64,000 nt of DNA from an uncultured Acidaminococcus sp. (GCA_900538365.1 UPXT01000005.1:18178-82177), one strand, 5' to 3'; numbered from the stretch's first letter, positions 42,084 to 51,742 are shown. The notes: generated by a model from the letters alone, not told the origin. Numbers and translations are program-made.

Positions 42084-42865
42084 ATTGCCGCCTCCATAAG
42101 TTCCTTCATCTTGGCCTCAATGGAAGGACTCCTCATGAGGAGTTCCCCAATGAGGACACCGCTGACACCATGCTCTGCAAGGCGTTTGACAGCCGCTCCA
42201 TCATGGATCCCGCTTTCCGCAATGAAAGGGATTCCCGGCGGGACAAGGGGCCGCAGGCGGAGACTGTTTCCTATATCGACAGTAAAATCCTTGAGATTCC
42301 GGTTATTGACGCCCAGAATGGCAGCTCCGCTCTTAAGGGCCCGCTCCACTTCCCTTTCGTCATGAGCTTCGACAAGGGCATCCATACCGAGGCTCTCCGC
42401 CATCTGACGGTACTCGGACAGCTCCGCATCCGATAAAAGGGCCGCAATCAGAAGGACGGCATCTGCGCCAAGGCAGCGCGCCTCATACACCATGTAGGGA
42501 TCGATGGTAAAATCCTTGCGCAAAACAGGTACCTTGACGCGGCGCCGGATGGCTTCAAGATAAGCATCCTTTCCCAAGAACCGCGTCGGTTCCGTCAGGA
42601 CAGAGATGGCGGACGCACCGCTTTTTTCATAGGTCTCGGCAATTGTTTCATAGGGAAACAAAGGTGCAATCAGCCCTTTTGACGGTGATGCTTTTTTTAC
42701 TTCCGCGATGATGTGAAGACCCGGTTCCTGCAATACCTTTTGAAAGCATCCCGCCCGGTTTTGAGGAAGGGATTCTGCCAAATGGCGCATCTTGGCAAAG
42801 CTGATTTCCTTTTGACGCGCCCTCGTCCGCTCCCGGGCAGCGTCAGCAAGGGTATCAAGAATCAT
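42080..42865 (-). CDS. trpC: Indole-3-glycerol phosphate synthase
   Basis: 261 residues, TIM barrel. IIAEVKKASPSKG (catalytic Lys and Glu), ISVLTEPTRFLGKDAYLEAI, VPVLRKDFTIDPYMVYEA, GVNNRNLKDFTVD and IAESGIHDGAAV are visible. Single-function, not fused to TrpF. The stop overlaps the trpF start by four bases. Confidence 0.97.
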   Translation of the reverse strand: MILDTLADAARERTRARQKEISFAKMRHLAESLPQNRAGCFQKVLQEPGLHIIAEVKKASPSKGLIAPLFPYETIAETYEKSGASAISVLTEPTRFLGKDAYLEAIRRRVKVPVLRKDFTIDPYMVYEARCLGADAVLLIAALLSDAELSEYRQMAESLGMDALVEAHDEREVERALKSGAAILGVNNRNLKDFTVDIGNSLRLRPLVPPGIPFIAESGIHDGAAVKRLAEHGVSGVLIGELLMRSPSIEAKMKELMEAAI

Positions 42866-42876
42866 GGCGACCTCCT

Positions 42877-43899
42877 TTACTGCTGACTTTCCTTGATGAT
42901 GTTTTCAAGGGCCGCAAGGGCCTTTCCGCTATCGATCAGAGAGGCTGCAAGGGTAGTTCCTTCCTTGATGGATTCCGCTTTTTGGGCCACAAAGAAGGCT
43001 GCGCCGGCATTGAGGAGTACGGCACTACGTTTCGTGCCCCCGATCCTGCCGCTAAGGATATCGCGCGTAATCCGGGCATTTTCTTCTGGTGTCCCGCCAA
43101 GGAGGTCTTCCTTCGTGCCAGGCATAAGGCCAAAATCCTCGGGGCGAATGAGGGAGGAGCGATAATAGCCATCCCTGATTTCACAGATGACGGTCGGGCC
43201 ATTTGGGGATATTTCATCCAGCTTTTCCCTACCATAAGCGATGATGCCCCGTCTTACGCCAAGATTTGCAAGGACCTTGGCAATCGGTTCGACAAGGTAT
43301 TCATCATAAACACCAAGAAGGAACATTTCCGGCTTTGCCGGGTTCGTAAGGGGACCCAGGATATTGAAGACCGTGCGGAAACCCAGTTCCTTACGGATGG
43401 GGCCTACATATTTCATGGCACTATGATATTTTTGGGCAAAGAGGAAGCAGAAGTTCGTCTTTTGCAGCATGGAAAGAGCCTTTTCCGGCGTCATGTCAAT
43501 CTTGACACCCAAGGCCTCAAGGCAGTCGGCTGTGCCGCACAGCGAAGAAGCGGCCCGATTGCCGTGTTTTGCCACCTTCACGCCACCTGCGGCAAGAACC
43601 ATGGCTGACGTCGTTGAAATGTTGAAAGAATGGGCCCCGTCCCCACCGGTTCCAACAATCTCGAGGACTTCCATTCCCGGATGGGGGACCGGCGTTGCCA
43701 GGCTTCTCATGGCTTCAGCACAGCCGGAAATTTCATCAATGGTCTCTGCTTTCGTACTCTTTGTAGAAAGGGCTGCCAAAAACGCAGCGTTCTGTGTAGG
43801 CGTCGTCTTTCCGCCCATGATTTCCAGCATGACAGTATGAGCCTCTTTGTAAGTTAAGTCCCCTTTTCCCACTAATTTGATGATGGCTTCTTTAATCAT
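42877..43899 (-). CDS. trpD: Anthranilate phosphoribosyltransferase
   Basis: 340 residues. EIVGTGGDGAHSFNISTTSAMVLA binds PRPP; AKHGNRAASSLCGTADCLEALG and FLFAQKYHSAMKYVGPIRKELGFRTVFNILGPLTNPA are typical. Adds phosphoribose to anthranilate. Stand-alone, not fused to TrpG. Starts 13 bases after trpG. Confidence 0.97.
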   Translation of the reverse strand: MIKEAIIKLVGKGDLTYKEAHTVMLEIMGGKTTPTQNAAFLAALSTKSTKAETIDEISGCAEAMRSLATPVPHPGMEVLEIVGTGGDGAHSFNISTTSAMVLAAGGVKVAKHGNRAASSLCGTADCLEALGVKIDMTPEKALSMLQKTNFCFLFAQKYHSAMKYVGPIRKELGFRTVFNILGPLTNPAKPEMFLLGVYDEYLVEPIAKVLANLGVRRGIIAYGREKLDEISPNGPTVICEIRDGYYRSSLIRPEDFGLMPGTKEDLLGGTPEENARITRDILSGRIGGTKRSAVLLNAGAAFFVAQKAESIKEGTTLAASLIDSGKALAALENIIKESQQ

Positions 43900-43911
43900 G
43901 ATCTGACCTCC

Positions 43912-44496
43912 TTAGGAAAGTGCACCGACATGGCGCAGAAAATTTTCGATGATTACGGCGCCCAAGGGCGTCATGATGGATTCGGGATGAAACTGAAGCC
44001 CGTAGATTTCATAGTCCCTATGACGCAGCCCCATGATTTCTCCAGCGTGAGTCTCCGCCGTGACTAGGAGTTCCGGTGGAAGACTCTCCTTTTCCACAAT
44101 TAGGGAATGATAACGGGCCCCCTTGATGACGGGCGGAAGATTCTTAAACAGCGGACAGGAGCGGTCAAGGCTGATGTCGTCCGCCTTTCCGTGGACAAGA
44201 TGCGGAGCCAGGGTTACGGTCCCGCCAAAGACTTCTCCCATGGCCTGATGACCCAGGCAGACCCCTAGGATAGGGACCTGTCCCTTCAGTTCCCGCAGGA
44301 CGGCTTCCGTTATGCCAGCATCTTTCGGTTTGCCCGGTCCAGGGGAAAGGATGATGGCCTGGGGGTGAAGGGCAGCTGCCTCGGAAACGGTCAGGGAATC
44401 ATTCCGTACAACCTGAACGGAAGGGGTCAGGGTTCCTACTGCTTGGTAGAGGTTGTACGTGAAACTATCGTAGTTATCTATAATGAGAATCATCAC
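43912..44496 (-). CDS. trpG: Anthranilate synthase glutamine amidotransferase subunit
   Basis: 194 residues, class I amidotransferase. LIIDNYDSFTYNLYQ at the start, the nucleophile in ILGVCLGHQAMGE and the His-Glu pair in YGLQFHPESIMT. Supplies ammonia to TrpE, or possibly also to PabB. Its start overlaps the trpE stop by four bases. Confidence 0.96.
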   Translation of the reverse strand: MMILIIDNYDSFTYNLYQAVGTLTPSVQVVRNDSLTVSEAAALHPQAIILSPGPGKPKDAGITEAVLRELKGQVPILGVCLGHQAMGEVFGGTVTLAPHLVHGKADDISLDRSCPLFKNLPPVIKGARYHSLIVEKESLPPELLVTAETHAGEIMGLRHRDYEIYGLQFHPESIMTPLGAVIIENFLRHVGALS

Positions 44497-45956
44497 TCTG
44501 CCTCCGCTGTTTTCATAAGTGCGTCTTTTACGGCGCCTGATTTGTTGAGGGTTTCCTGGAATTCATTTTCCGTTACGGAATCTGCCACGATACCGCCGCC
44601 CGATTGGAAATAAACAGTATCTCCCCGTTTGACGGCTGTCCGGATGGTGATGCAGATATCCATATTCCCCGATAAATCAAGGTAGCCGATACCGCCTCCA
44701 TAAGGACCGCGGCGCTGCGGTTCAAGGCCGTCCAAGATCTCACAGGCCCGGATTTTCGGGGCCCCGGATAAGGTCCCTGCCGGAAGGGCCGCACAGAGCG
44801 TGTCAATGGCGTCAAGGCCTTTTTTGAGCTGCCCTGTCACGCGGCTTGTCAGATGCATGACATGGGAGAAGCGTTTAACATGGTGCAGGTCATGAACCTT
44901 GACGCTGCCAAACTCACTCACTTTCCCTACATCATTGCGGGCAAGATCAACAAGCATATTATGTTCGGCCAGTTCCTTGGTATCTTGTGTCAGGTCCTCT
45001 TCCAACCTTTTATCCTCTTCCTCCGTCCTTCCCCGGCGCCGCGTCCCTGCAATGGGCATGCTCGTAATGGTGCGTCCTTCAAGACGGATGAGCGTTTCCG
45101 GTGAAGAGCCGGCAATTTCCGTATCCCCCAGTTTCATGAGCATCATGTACTGGGAGGGATTGGTTCGTCTGAGGACGCGGTGAAAGGAAAAGAGGTCCTT
45201 ATCATAGGAAGCAGAAAAGCACTGGGAATAAACGGCTTGAAAAATATCGCCTTCACGGATGAAATGCTTGATGCGGGCGATGTTTTCATTGTACGTTTCC
45301 CGCGTCTGGTTGGAAGTAATGGGTCCCAAGTGGGCCGGTTCTTCCTGAGGCGCTTGGACAGGGGTCTTCACGAGGGTTTCCATAGCATCAAGGTCCCTTA
45401 TGGCCTTCCTGTACGTCTCGTCGATTGCGTCAGCCTTGGCGTTTGCAATGAGAAAGAGTGTCTGTTTAAAGGCATCAAAGACGATGACCTTATCAAAGAA
45501 CATGAGGTCAAAATCGGGAAAATCCGTGGCCTTTTTCGGGTCAAAGCGCAGGCTCGGTTCACAGTACTGAATGAAATCGTAGGAAAAGTACCCCACAAAG
45601 CCTCCGGTAAAAGGCGGCAGGCCAGGGACCTTCGGATTTTGATATTCCTTCAGATAGTTCCGGATGAGATCAAGGGGCGCCTTGCCGCTTTTTTGAGTGT
45701 CCTTACGGGTTTCCACAGTAACGGCAAAATCCTTGGCCGACAGGCGCAGAAGCGGGTCATAGCCGATAAAGGAGTAGCGGCCCCGAGCATCGATGCCCTC
45801 CAGGCTTTCAAGGAGAAAATAGCGGTCATGGTCCTTCCGGATAAGACTCATGAGCCCCAGGGGCGTCACCATGTCCGCCAAAAGCTGCCGGACGATGGGG
45901 ACGGCGCCCCCACTTTTAGCAAGGCATCTTGCCTCAGTCAAACTTGTCTCTTTCAC
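44493..45956 (-). CDS. trpE: Anthranilate synthase component I
   Basis: 487 residues from GTG 45956. N-terminal regulatory part with LLESLEGIDARGRYSFIGYDP, and the chorismate-binding core SPETLIRLEGRTITSMPIAGTRRRG, LVDLARNDVGKVSEFGSV and PAGTLSGAPKIRA, GGGIGYLDLSGNMDICITIRT. It makes anthranilate from chorismate with TrpG. AAGGAGG is eight bases before the GTG; an ATG at 45962 is too close to the ribosome site. First gene of the operon, behind a T-box and a second terminator. Confidence 0.95.
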   Translation of the reverse strand: MKETSLTEARCLAKSGGAVPIVRQLLADMVTPLGLMSLIRKDHDRYFLLESLEGIDARGRYSFIGYDPLLRLSAKDFAVTVETRKDTQKSGKAPLDLIRNYLKEYQNPKVPGLPPFTGGFVGYFSYDFIQYCEPSLRFDPKKATDFPDFDLMFFDKVIVFDAFKQTLFLIANAKADAIDETYRKAIRDLDAMETLVKTPVQAPQEEPAHLGPITSNQTRETYNENIARIKHFIREGDIFQAVYSQCFSASYDKDLFSFHRVLRRTNPSQYMMLMKLGDTEIAGSSPETLIRLEGRTITSMPIAGTRRRGRTEEEDKRLEEDLTQDTKELAEHNMLVDLARNDVGKVSEFGSVKVHDLHHVKRFSHVMHLTSRVTGQLKKGLDAIDTLCAALPAGTLSGAPKIRACEILDGLEPQRRGPYGGGIGYLDLSGNMDICITIRTAVKRGDTVYFQSGGGIVADSVTENEFQETLNKSGAVKDALMKTAEAE

Positions 45957-45975
45957 GATCATTTCCTCCTTCACA

Positions 45976-46018
45976 TAAAAAACAGCGGGTATCTGGTTGA
46001 CAAACGCCAGATACCCGC
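45976..46018 (-). terminator. Second intrinsic terminator before trpE
   Basis: A perfect 12-base stem GCGGGTATCTGG/CCAGATACCCGC and TGTTTTTT on the minus strand, between the T-box terminator and the trpE ribosome site. It adds a second transcription checkpoint. Confidence 0.8.
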
Positions 46019-46032
46019 CCAAAAGGTCCTGA

Positions 46033-46318
46033 TAAAATAAAAACACCTGTCCTCTTACAAGGACAGGCGAAAGACCTGCGGTACCACCTTGCTGCACAGC
46101 AAAAGCCGCGCACCTCATTGCAGAATGCCAACACATTCCTCAGCCTTAACGCGGCTGGCACGTTGCGCCATACTCTCCGAAGATTTCTACGCACCCTCAG
46201 TGGTCCATTTGCCAGACTGCCACGATCCGGATTCCACCGTCCCGGACTCTCTTTGCGCACATCTTCTGACGTTATCTCCACATCACTGGTTTCTGATAGG
46301 GTTATTCAATTGATGGTG
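46033..46318 (-). ncRNA. Tryptophan T-box riboswitch
   Basis: Minus strand: the T-box motif AAGGTGGTACCGCAG (46076-46090) precedes a terminator CCTGTCC/GGACAGG with TTTTTATTTT (46033-46067). In the upstream stem a UGG triplet (46205-46207) in AAATGGACC is a good specifier for tRNA-Trp. Uncharged tRNA should pair with the T-box and favour the antiterminator. Confidence 0.88.
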
Positions 46319-46414
46319 CAATCATACGACCTGTTTCCCTTCTTGTCAACAAAAAATTTGAAAAGAAGGGAAATCGATGCACATCCTGTTACTCCATGTA
46401 TCATTCGTTACAAA

Positions 46415-47536
46415 TTAGATATTAAGAATGAAGGCTGCAAGCTGTTTGAGTCCCGGTGCAAGGCTCGTAAGATCCAGTTCTTCATCCAAGGTATGGACGC
46501 CTTTTTCGTGGCCCACACCAAAGGCCATAGCCGGCAGTCCTCGGGAAAGGGCAATGTTGGCATCGGTCGAACTTGCCGCCCATTTCGTCATTTTTCCTTC
46601 CCGGCGGCGGATGCGCATGATCCGTTCGTAGATTTCATCCTGCAGGGGGCCGTCACCACAGGGGCGCTTGCCCAGGAGCAAGGTTTCAAGGGTGACGTCG
46701 GTTGCCTCATGACGCTTCAGGATGTCCATAAAGGCTGCGTCCAGCTTTTGGAGTTCCGTCATGGAAACGGAACGCATATCGACGGTAAATTCCACATCCG
46801 CTGCAATGGCATTGACCGTGCGCCCTCCTTGGATGGTGCCCACGTTATACGTCGTCTTCGGTGTGTGGGGAACGCTGAGACCATAAAACTCCTCAATGAT
46901 GGCACTTGCCGCCGCAATCGCATTCTTCTCACCAAAATTGGCAAAGCTGTGGCCGCCGGGCGTCACAACATGGACGGCATAGCGATGGGAGCCGACGGCT
47001 TCATTCACAAAGCGTTCACTGTCTCCATCAACAGCAATGAACGCGCGGATTTTCTCCTGCCAATTTTCCATCAACTGATGGGCACCCCGAAGATTGCCCA
47101 GGCCTTCCTCCCCAACATTGAAACAAAAGATGGCCGGAACGCGCAGCTTGAGCTCATGGAACATCCTGATGAGAAAAAGAAGGGCTGCCACATTGGAACT
47201 ATTATCGCCGATGGAAGGGGCCTTCATGATATGACCGTCGATTTCGGGCACAATCTCATCCACGCCTTCAAAAACCGTATCCATATGGGCTGTGTAGAGA
47301 ATGGATTTTTCCTCGCCTTTGTTCAGCTGATAGGGATAGACTACATTGCCCACTGCATCGAGATGGGCAGCTTCAGCCCCCATGTCCTGCAATGTCTTGA
47401 GGATAAAGGCTGCTTTTTTCGCTTCGTTCCCCGTCGGAGATGGCAGGGACGCAATCGCAAAAAGAAGACTGACATAATCCGCTTGATGGGCATCAATATA
47501 AGCATCGATCTTATTTTTCAGTTTCAGGTCTTCCAT
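46415..47536 (-). CDS. M20/M25/M40 family metallopeptidase
   Basis: 373 residues. ILYTAHMDTVFEG gives the first metal His and Asp, GDNSSNVAALLFL the bridging Asp, NVGEEGLGNLRGA the catalytic Glu pair, and FGVGHEKGVHTLDEELDL a late His. A dimerisation domain with TPGGHSFANFGEKNAI lies in the middle. This is the PepT/ArgE/DapE-type group; the exact substrate cannot be read. It follows a second M20 gene by about 50 bases. Confidence 0.85.
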   Translation of the reverse strand: MEDLKLKNKIDAYIDAHQADYVSLLFAIASLPSPTGNEAKKAAFILKTLQDMGAEAAHLDAVGNVVYPYQLNKGEEKSILYTAHMDTVFEGVDEIVPEIDGHIMKAPSIGDNSSNVAALLFLIRMFHELKLRVPAIFCFNVGEEGLGNLRGAHQLMENWQEKIRAFIAVDGDSERFVNEAVGSHRYAVHVVTPGGHSFANFGEKNAIAAASAIIEEFYGLSVPHTPKTTYNVGTIQGGRTVNAIAADVEFTVDMRSVSMTELQKLDAAFMDILKRHEATDVTLETLLLGKRPCGDGPLQDEIYERIMRIRRREGKMTKWAASSTDANIALSRGLPAMAFGVGHEKGVHTLDEELDLTSLAPGLKQLAAFILNI

Positions 47537-47588
47537 GGTTCCACCTCTGGTTTTTTTTCATTATATCACGAAAGGCGGCCGCCTCCTA

Positions 47589-48776
47589 CTAGATGAGAGC
47601 CCCCTCAAGCTCCCTGCCATATTCATCCACATACTCCAGAAAATAAGCCACACCTAGGGGCAGGGCCCGTTCATCAATATCAAACTGGGGATTGTGCTGG
47701 GCTTTGCGCTTCTTTTCATCCTCAAACCCACCGCCTAGGCAAAGCATTGCCTTAGGCGCATCATATTTGGCAAAATCCTCACCGCCCATCCGGGGCTCTT
47801 CCGTAATGACCTTGTCCCGACCAAAGATAGCGGCCGCTGCCGCAAGGCCTGTCCGCGTAACAGACGGATCATTCACCATGACCGGCGTTCCATAATGATA
47901 ACAAGCTTCAATGGTCGTACGTGTCGCCTCCCCGATACCGCGGGCGAGCCGTTCCAGCTGCTTAGGGAAACGTTCCCGCAGAATCGGACTGAAAGTACGG
48001 CAGGTTCCCATAAGATGGGCCGTTTCGGGGATGACATTGCTCGTTTCGCCGCTCTGAAAGGAAGTAATGCCAATGACGGCAGCATCAAGGGCCTTGGTTT
48101 CCCGGCTCACCAAGGTCTGGACGGCATTATAGTAGGCAACGCCAGCCGCTATGGGATCGATGGCTTCTTCCGGATGGGCCCCATGACCGCCCCTGCCCTT
48201 GATGAATATATCGAAGGTATCGGACGCTGCCATGATGGGGCCTTCCTGAAGATTGGCCATCCCATAGGGCAGCATGCCTTGGATGTGGACAGCAATCATG
48301 CGCGTAATCACTTTTACAAGAGGGTCCTCTTTCATGTGGAGGGCGCCGCTATCGGCAATAAATTCCTCGGCTGGCTGAAAGAGGAAACGCACGGTCAGCG
48401 GAAGGTCATCTTTTTTTTCCGCAAGGAGACGAGCCGTCACAAGGAGCATGGCAATATGCGTATCATGACCGCAGGCGTGCATGCATCCTTGATTTTGTGA
48501 CACATAAGACGGATGGGCAGCTTCCGTCAAGGGCAGGGCATCTATATCAGCCCGGATGCCAAGGATGACGTCCTTGTTCCTTGCGCCTTCCAGCGTGGCA
48601 ATCACCCCGGTCCCCGTTGAAGCGACGGCAGGAATCCCCCATTTATCCAGATATTCGAGGATTTTTTGCTGCGTCCGCGTTTCTTTCCAAGATAGCTCCG
48701 GATGGGCATGAAAGTCACGGCGCAGAGTGACAAGGTCCTTAAAGGCCTGTTGGGCGCGGCATAGGTTTTTGTTCAT
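47589..48776 (-). CDS. M20 amidohydrolase (aminoacylase type)
   Basis: 395 residues. DFHAHPELSWKETRTQQKI, ADIDALPL, MHACGHDTHIAMLL, LFQPAEE and GGHGAHPEEAIDPI are the hallmarks of the AmhX/IAA-amino acid hydrolase/N-acyl-amino acid deacylase group; catalytic Glu in QPAEE. It lies downstream of metNIQ beyond a terminator. A role in releasing methionine or cysteine from N-acyl derivatives is possible from context. Confidence 0.85.
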   Translation of the reverse strand: MNKNLCRAQQAFKDLVTLRRDFHAHPELSWKETRTQQKILEYLDKWGIPAVASTGTGVIATLEGARNKDVILGIRADIDALPLTEAAHPSYVSQNQGCMHACGHDTHIAMLLVTARLLAEKKDDLPLTVRFLFQPAEEFIADSGALHMKEDPLVKVITRMIAVHIQGMLPYGMANLQEGPIMAASDTFDIFIKGRGGHGAHPEEAIDPIAAGVAYYNAVQTLVSRETKALDAAVIGITSFQSGETSNVIPETAHLMGTCRTFSPILRERFPKQLERLARGIGEATRTTIEACYHYGTPVMVNDPSVTRTGLAAAAAIFGRDKVITEEPRMGGEDFAKYDAPKAMLCLGGGFEDEKKRKAQHNPQFDIDERALPLGVAYFLEYVDEYGRELEGALI

Positions 48777-48794
48777 AGGAAGGCTCCTTTCCCT

Positions 48795-48826
48795 AAAAAA
48801 GAGGCCATTGCCTGCGCAACAGCCTC
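48795..48826 (-). terminator. Intrinsic terminator after metQ
   Basis: Minus strand GAGGC...GCCTC with an inner TTGC/GCAA stem, then TTTTTT, 14 bases after the metQ stop; it separates metNIQ from the amidohydrolase. Confidence 0.8.
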
Positions 48827-48839
48827 CTTCATCGATTCC

Positions 48840-49679
48840 TTATTTCTTTTCATTGTTCGGGTCAAACCACAGTCCCGTATTGTTCTTCTTCATATATTCA
48901 GCAAATTCCGGGGACTTATAGGCGGCAGCAACGTCCTTGGCCCACTGGGCGTCCTTGTTCTTATCGCTCACAACGAGCTGGAGCAGGAGGTGCGGCAGGA
49001 TGGTCTCCTTCAAAAGGGCCGTACTGGGATCGATCTTGGCGTTATAGACGATGGACCCGGTAATGACAATATAGGCAAAGTCAGTCCGGACGGACGGAAT
49101 ATTGAGGGACTTCATTTCCGTAAATTTCAGGTGATGGGGATTTTCCACAATATCCTGCTGGGTGACCGTCGCAAGGTCCTTTTTTGGATCCAATTTGATC
49201 CAGCCGGCCTTCTGGAGCAGGGCATAGGCCCGGGCCGTATTGGAAGCGTCATTAGGAACCGCAATGGTATCCCCATCTGCAACCTGGTCAAGACTCGTCT
49301 TACTGCCTGCGTAGATTCCAGCTGGCACCGTCGGGATCGGGGTCAGGGCAACAAGATGACCGCCTTGCTTCTTATTGAAGTTTTCCATATAAGCCGTATG
49401 CTGCTCGACATTAAAGTCCACTTCCCCTTCATTGAGGGCGATATCCGCCTGGAGCAGGTCACTCATATCCTTGCCCGTAATCTTATAGCCCTTTTTCTCC
49501 AAGATGGGCTTGACCCCTTTTTCAAAAAGGTCGCTGTACGGTCCCTGGGATTTACTGAAGGTCAGTTCCTTCTTATCCGCGGCTTGTTTCTTATCGCTGC
49601 CGCAGCCTGCGGCAAGACCGGCAAAGACAAGGACGGCAAGGGCTGCGCCCAGCGTTTTTTTCCACTTCGTAAGATTCAT
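48840..49679 (-). CDS. metQ: Methionine-binding lipoprotein (NlpA family)
   Basis: 279 residues. A signal peptide ends in the lipobox LAAGC with the Cys at 26, so it is a lipoprotein. The mature protein has SKSQGPYSDLFEK, EGEVDFNVEQHTAYMENFN and ADGDTIAVPNDASNTARA-type motifs (here VADGDTIAVPNDASNTARA), the MetQ signature. It captures D/L-methionine for MetNI. Confidence 0.93.
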   Translation of the reverse strand: MNLTKWKKTLGAALAVLVFAGLAAGCGSDKKQAADKKELTFSKSQGPYSDLFEKGVKPILEKKGYKITGKDMSDLLQADIALNEGEVDFNVEQHTAYMENFNKKQGGHLVALTPIPTVPAGIYAGSKTSLDQVADGDTIAVPNDASNTARAYALLQKAGWIKLDPKKDLATVTQQDIVENPHHLKFTEMKSLNIPSVRTDFAYIVITGSIVYNAKIDPSTALLKETILPHLLLQLVVSDKNKDAQWAKDVAAAYKSPEFAEYMKKNNTGLWFDPNNEKK

Positions 49680-49691
49680 GATGATTCCTCC

Positions 49692-50354
49692 CTATTCATG
49701 ATTTCTTGATTTAAAGGCAAAATGGTTGCCCACGGTTTGGATGATCTGCACAAAGATAATGAGGATGACTACCGTTAGAAACATGAGCGGTGTATTCATC
49801 CGTTCATAGCCATACGTCAGGGCCAGATCCCCGACGCCGCCGGCACCAATGGCACCGGCCATGGCCGTGGCCCCTAAAAGGCCAATGGTCCCCGTCGTAA
49901 TGGAAAGGATGAGGGACCCTTTCGCTTCCGGCAGGAGAAAATACCAAATAATTTCAAAATAGGAGGCTCCCATCGCCTGAGCGGCTTCAATGATGCCTCG
50001 ATCGACATCAAGCAGGGAGTTTTCAAAAAGACGCGTGAGATAAGGGGCAATGAAGATGACAAGCGGCACCAAAGCAGCGGTTGTCCCAATCCTCGTTCCA
50101 ACAACCATCTTGGTCAGGGGCATGATAAAGACCATGAGGATGATGAACGGAACGGAACGGACCGTGTTGATGATCGTATTAAGGAGCCCATAGATGAAAC
50201 GGTTCGGCAGGATGCTGTCCCTTCTTGTAAGCACCAGGGCAAAAGCCATGATCATAGCAATGACTGTGCCGGCCGCAAGCGACACAAAGACCATGTAGGC
50301 AGTCTGTTTGGCCGCTAGGATCAGCTGCGCATGGGAAACACCAAGTTCCGGCAT
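49692..50354 (-). CDS. metI: Methionine ABC transporter permease
   Basis: 220 residues with about five membrane helices and the permease loop EAAQAMGASYFEIIWYFLLPEAKGS that contacts the ATPase. Its start shares bases with the metN stop. Order metN-metI-metQ is conserved. Confidence 0.95.
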   Translation of the reverse strand: MPELGVSHAQLILAAKQTAYMVFVSLAAGTVIAMIMAFALVLTRRDSILPNRFIYGLLNTIINTVRSVPFIILMVFIMPLTKMVVGTRIGTTAALVPLVIFIAPYLTRLFENSLLDVDRGIIEAAQAMGASYFEIIWYFLLPEAKGSLILSITTGTIGLLGATAMAGAIGAGGVGDLALTYGYERMNTPLMFLTVVILIIFVQIIQTVGNHFAFKSRNHE

Positions 50355-51376
50355 TACGCATCAACCTCCTTCCAACTAAGACCATGTTCATCAAAGTAGG
50401 CCTTGGCTTTTTGAACGCCATCCTGTTCGTCAATGATTTCAAGGATGAACAGTCCCAATGCCTCCCCCTGCAGTTCACAGACATTGGCAAAAAGGATATT
50501 GGTTTCAACGCCTAGGTCATGATTGAGATGATAAAACAGATTTTCCGCAGCTTCGTCCCCTAGGAAACGGACCCTGAGAAGAAGGTAAGGCCTCGTTTCA
50601 GCCTTTAGTTTTTCAAGGACGGACCGCGGCACTTCATTGGGGATGACCGTCTTTACAAAGCGTTTCGTGATCTCTTTCTGGGGATCGCTGAAAACATCCA
50701 GAACAGATCCCTGTTCCACGACGCGCCCCAATTCCATAACAGCCACCCGATTGCAGATCTTTTGGATGACGTCGATCTCGTGGGTGACGATAAGGATCGT
50801 AATGCCCAATTCCTTATTGATTCGCTTCAACAGCTGCAGGATCTGCTCCGTAGCCACGGGATCCAAGGCACTTGTGGCTTCGTCGCACAAAAGGATGGAA
50901 GGGTTGGTCGATAACGCGCGGGCAATCCCTACACGCTGCTTCTGCCCGCCTGAAAGCTGACTGGGATAGGCATCCTTCTTATCAGAAAGACCTACAAACT
51001 GGAGCAATGTCGTTACGGTCCGCTCCATCTGCACCGCGTCAGTCTTGTTGAGAATCAGGGGCAAAGCCACATTTTCATAGACGGTTCGGCTCTCCAGCAA
51101 ATTGAACTGCTGGAAAACCATGCCGATCTTCTTTCTCATGCGCCGCAGTGCATCATGGCTTTGGGCCAAGATATTGACGCCATTGATGAGGACTTCTCCC
51201 TCTGTAGGGTCCTCTAAGCGGTTCACCATGCGCAGGAGCGTCGATTTTCCGGCGCCGCTGAAGCCAATGACACCAAAGATATCTCCATCGGCAATGGAAA
51301 GGTTCACATCCTGAAGGGCATCAATCATGCCTGATGCTGAGGGAAAGCGTTTGCTAAGATGCTTGAATTCAATCAT
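50354..51376 (-). CDS. metN: Methionine ABC transporter ATP-binding protein
   Basis: 340 residues. Walker A GFSGAGKSTLL, signature LSGGQKQRVGIARAL, Walker B ILLCDEATSALDP, His loop TIVTHEIDV-type (ILIVTHEIDVI), and a C-terminal NIL domain (about 265-340) that senses methionine. GGAGA precedes ATG 51376. The operon is controlled by the upstream T-box. Confidence 0.96.
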   Translation of the reverse strand: MIEFKHLSKRFPSASGMIDALQDVNLSIADGDIFGVIGFSGAGKSTLLRMVNRLEDPTEGEVLINGVNILAQSHDALRRMRKKIGMVFQQFNLLESRTVYENVALPLILNKTDAVQMERTVTTLLQFVGLSDKKDAYPSQLSGGQKQRVGIARALSTNPSILLCDEATSALDPVATEQILQLLKRINKELGITILIVTHEIDVIQKICNRVAVMELGRVVEQGSVLDVFSDPQKEITKRFVKTVIPNEVPRSVLEKLKAETRPYLLLRVRFLGDEAAENLFYHLNHDLGVETNILFANVCELQGEALGLFILEIIDEQDGVQKAKAYFDEHGLSWKEVDA

Positions 51377-51488
51377 GGGTTCCTATCTCCTTCCTGATGA
51401 TGATGAGTGTGTGGGGACAGACAAAACCGCCCCAGCGTTCCGCCGCTTTTTTCTTTTGCATGAACACGGCAACTTCCCTCTTTTCCCC

Positions 51489-51742
51489 AAAAAAGAAAAC
51501 CCCCGCCTCCTAAGAGACGACGGTTCGTGGTTCCACTCTCATTCACTGGGAAAAGTCCCAGTCTCACATCCTTGGTAACGGGGCGGACCCCGTGACAGCT
51601 TACTGTTTATTTCAGCCATCCAGCTCGCGGAGGCATTCCCACAAAAACTGGATCCGAACCTGCTTGCACCGGTGTGCAGGTCTCTCTAGCGGCCATTTCT
51701 TATGGTACTTGTTCCGTTCCTTGCCTTTCACAATATGTTCAT
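51489..51742 (-). ncRNA. T-box riboswitch of metNIQ, probably methionine-specific
   Basis: Minus strand: GAGAGTGGAACCACGAA (51524-51540) is the T-box motif. A terminator with CGTCTC/GAGGCG plus flanking AACC/GGTT and TTTTCTTTTTT follows (51489-51525). Stem I with AGAGAGACC and a loop GGGAATGCC gives ATG at 51634-51636 as candidate specifier; this triplet is tentative. Confidence 0.82.

Larger units (their letters stand above)
45957..46350 (-). promoter_or_regulatory. Leader region of the trp operon: promoter, T-box and second terminator
   Basis: Promoter TTGACA (46344-46349), 17-base spacer, TATGAT (46321-46326). The T-box follows (46033-46318), then a second hairpin terminator (45976-46018) and the trpE ribosome site. 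Confidence 0.85.

Noticed and set aside
46118..47596. 492-codon plus-strand open frame over the M20 peptidase and T-box
   Set aside because: The minus strand encodes a peptidase with intact metal ligands and a T-box leader; the plus frame is a GC-driven shadow.
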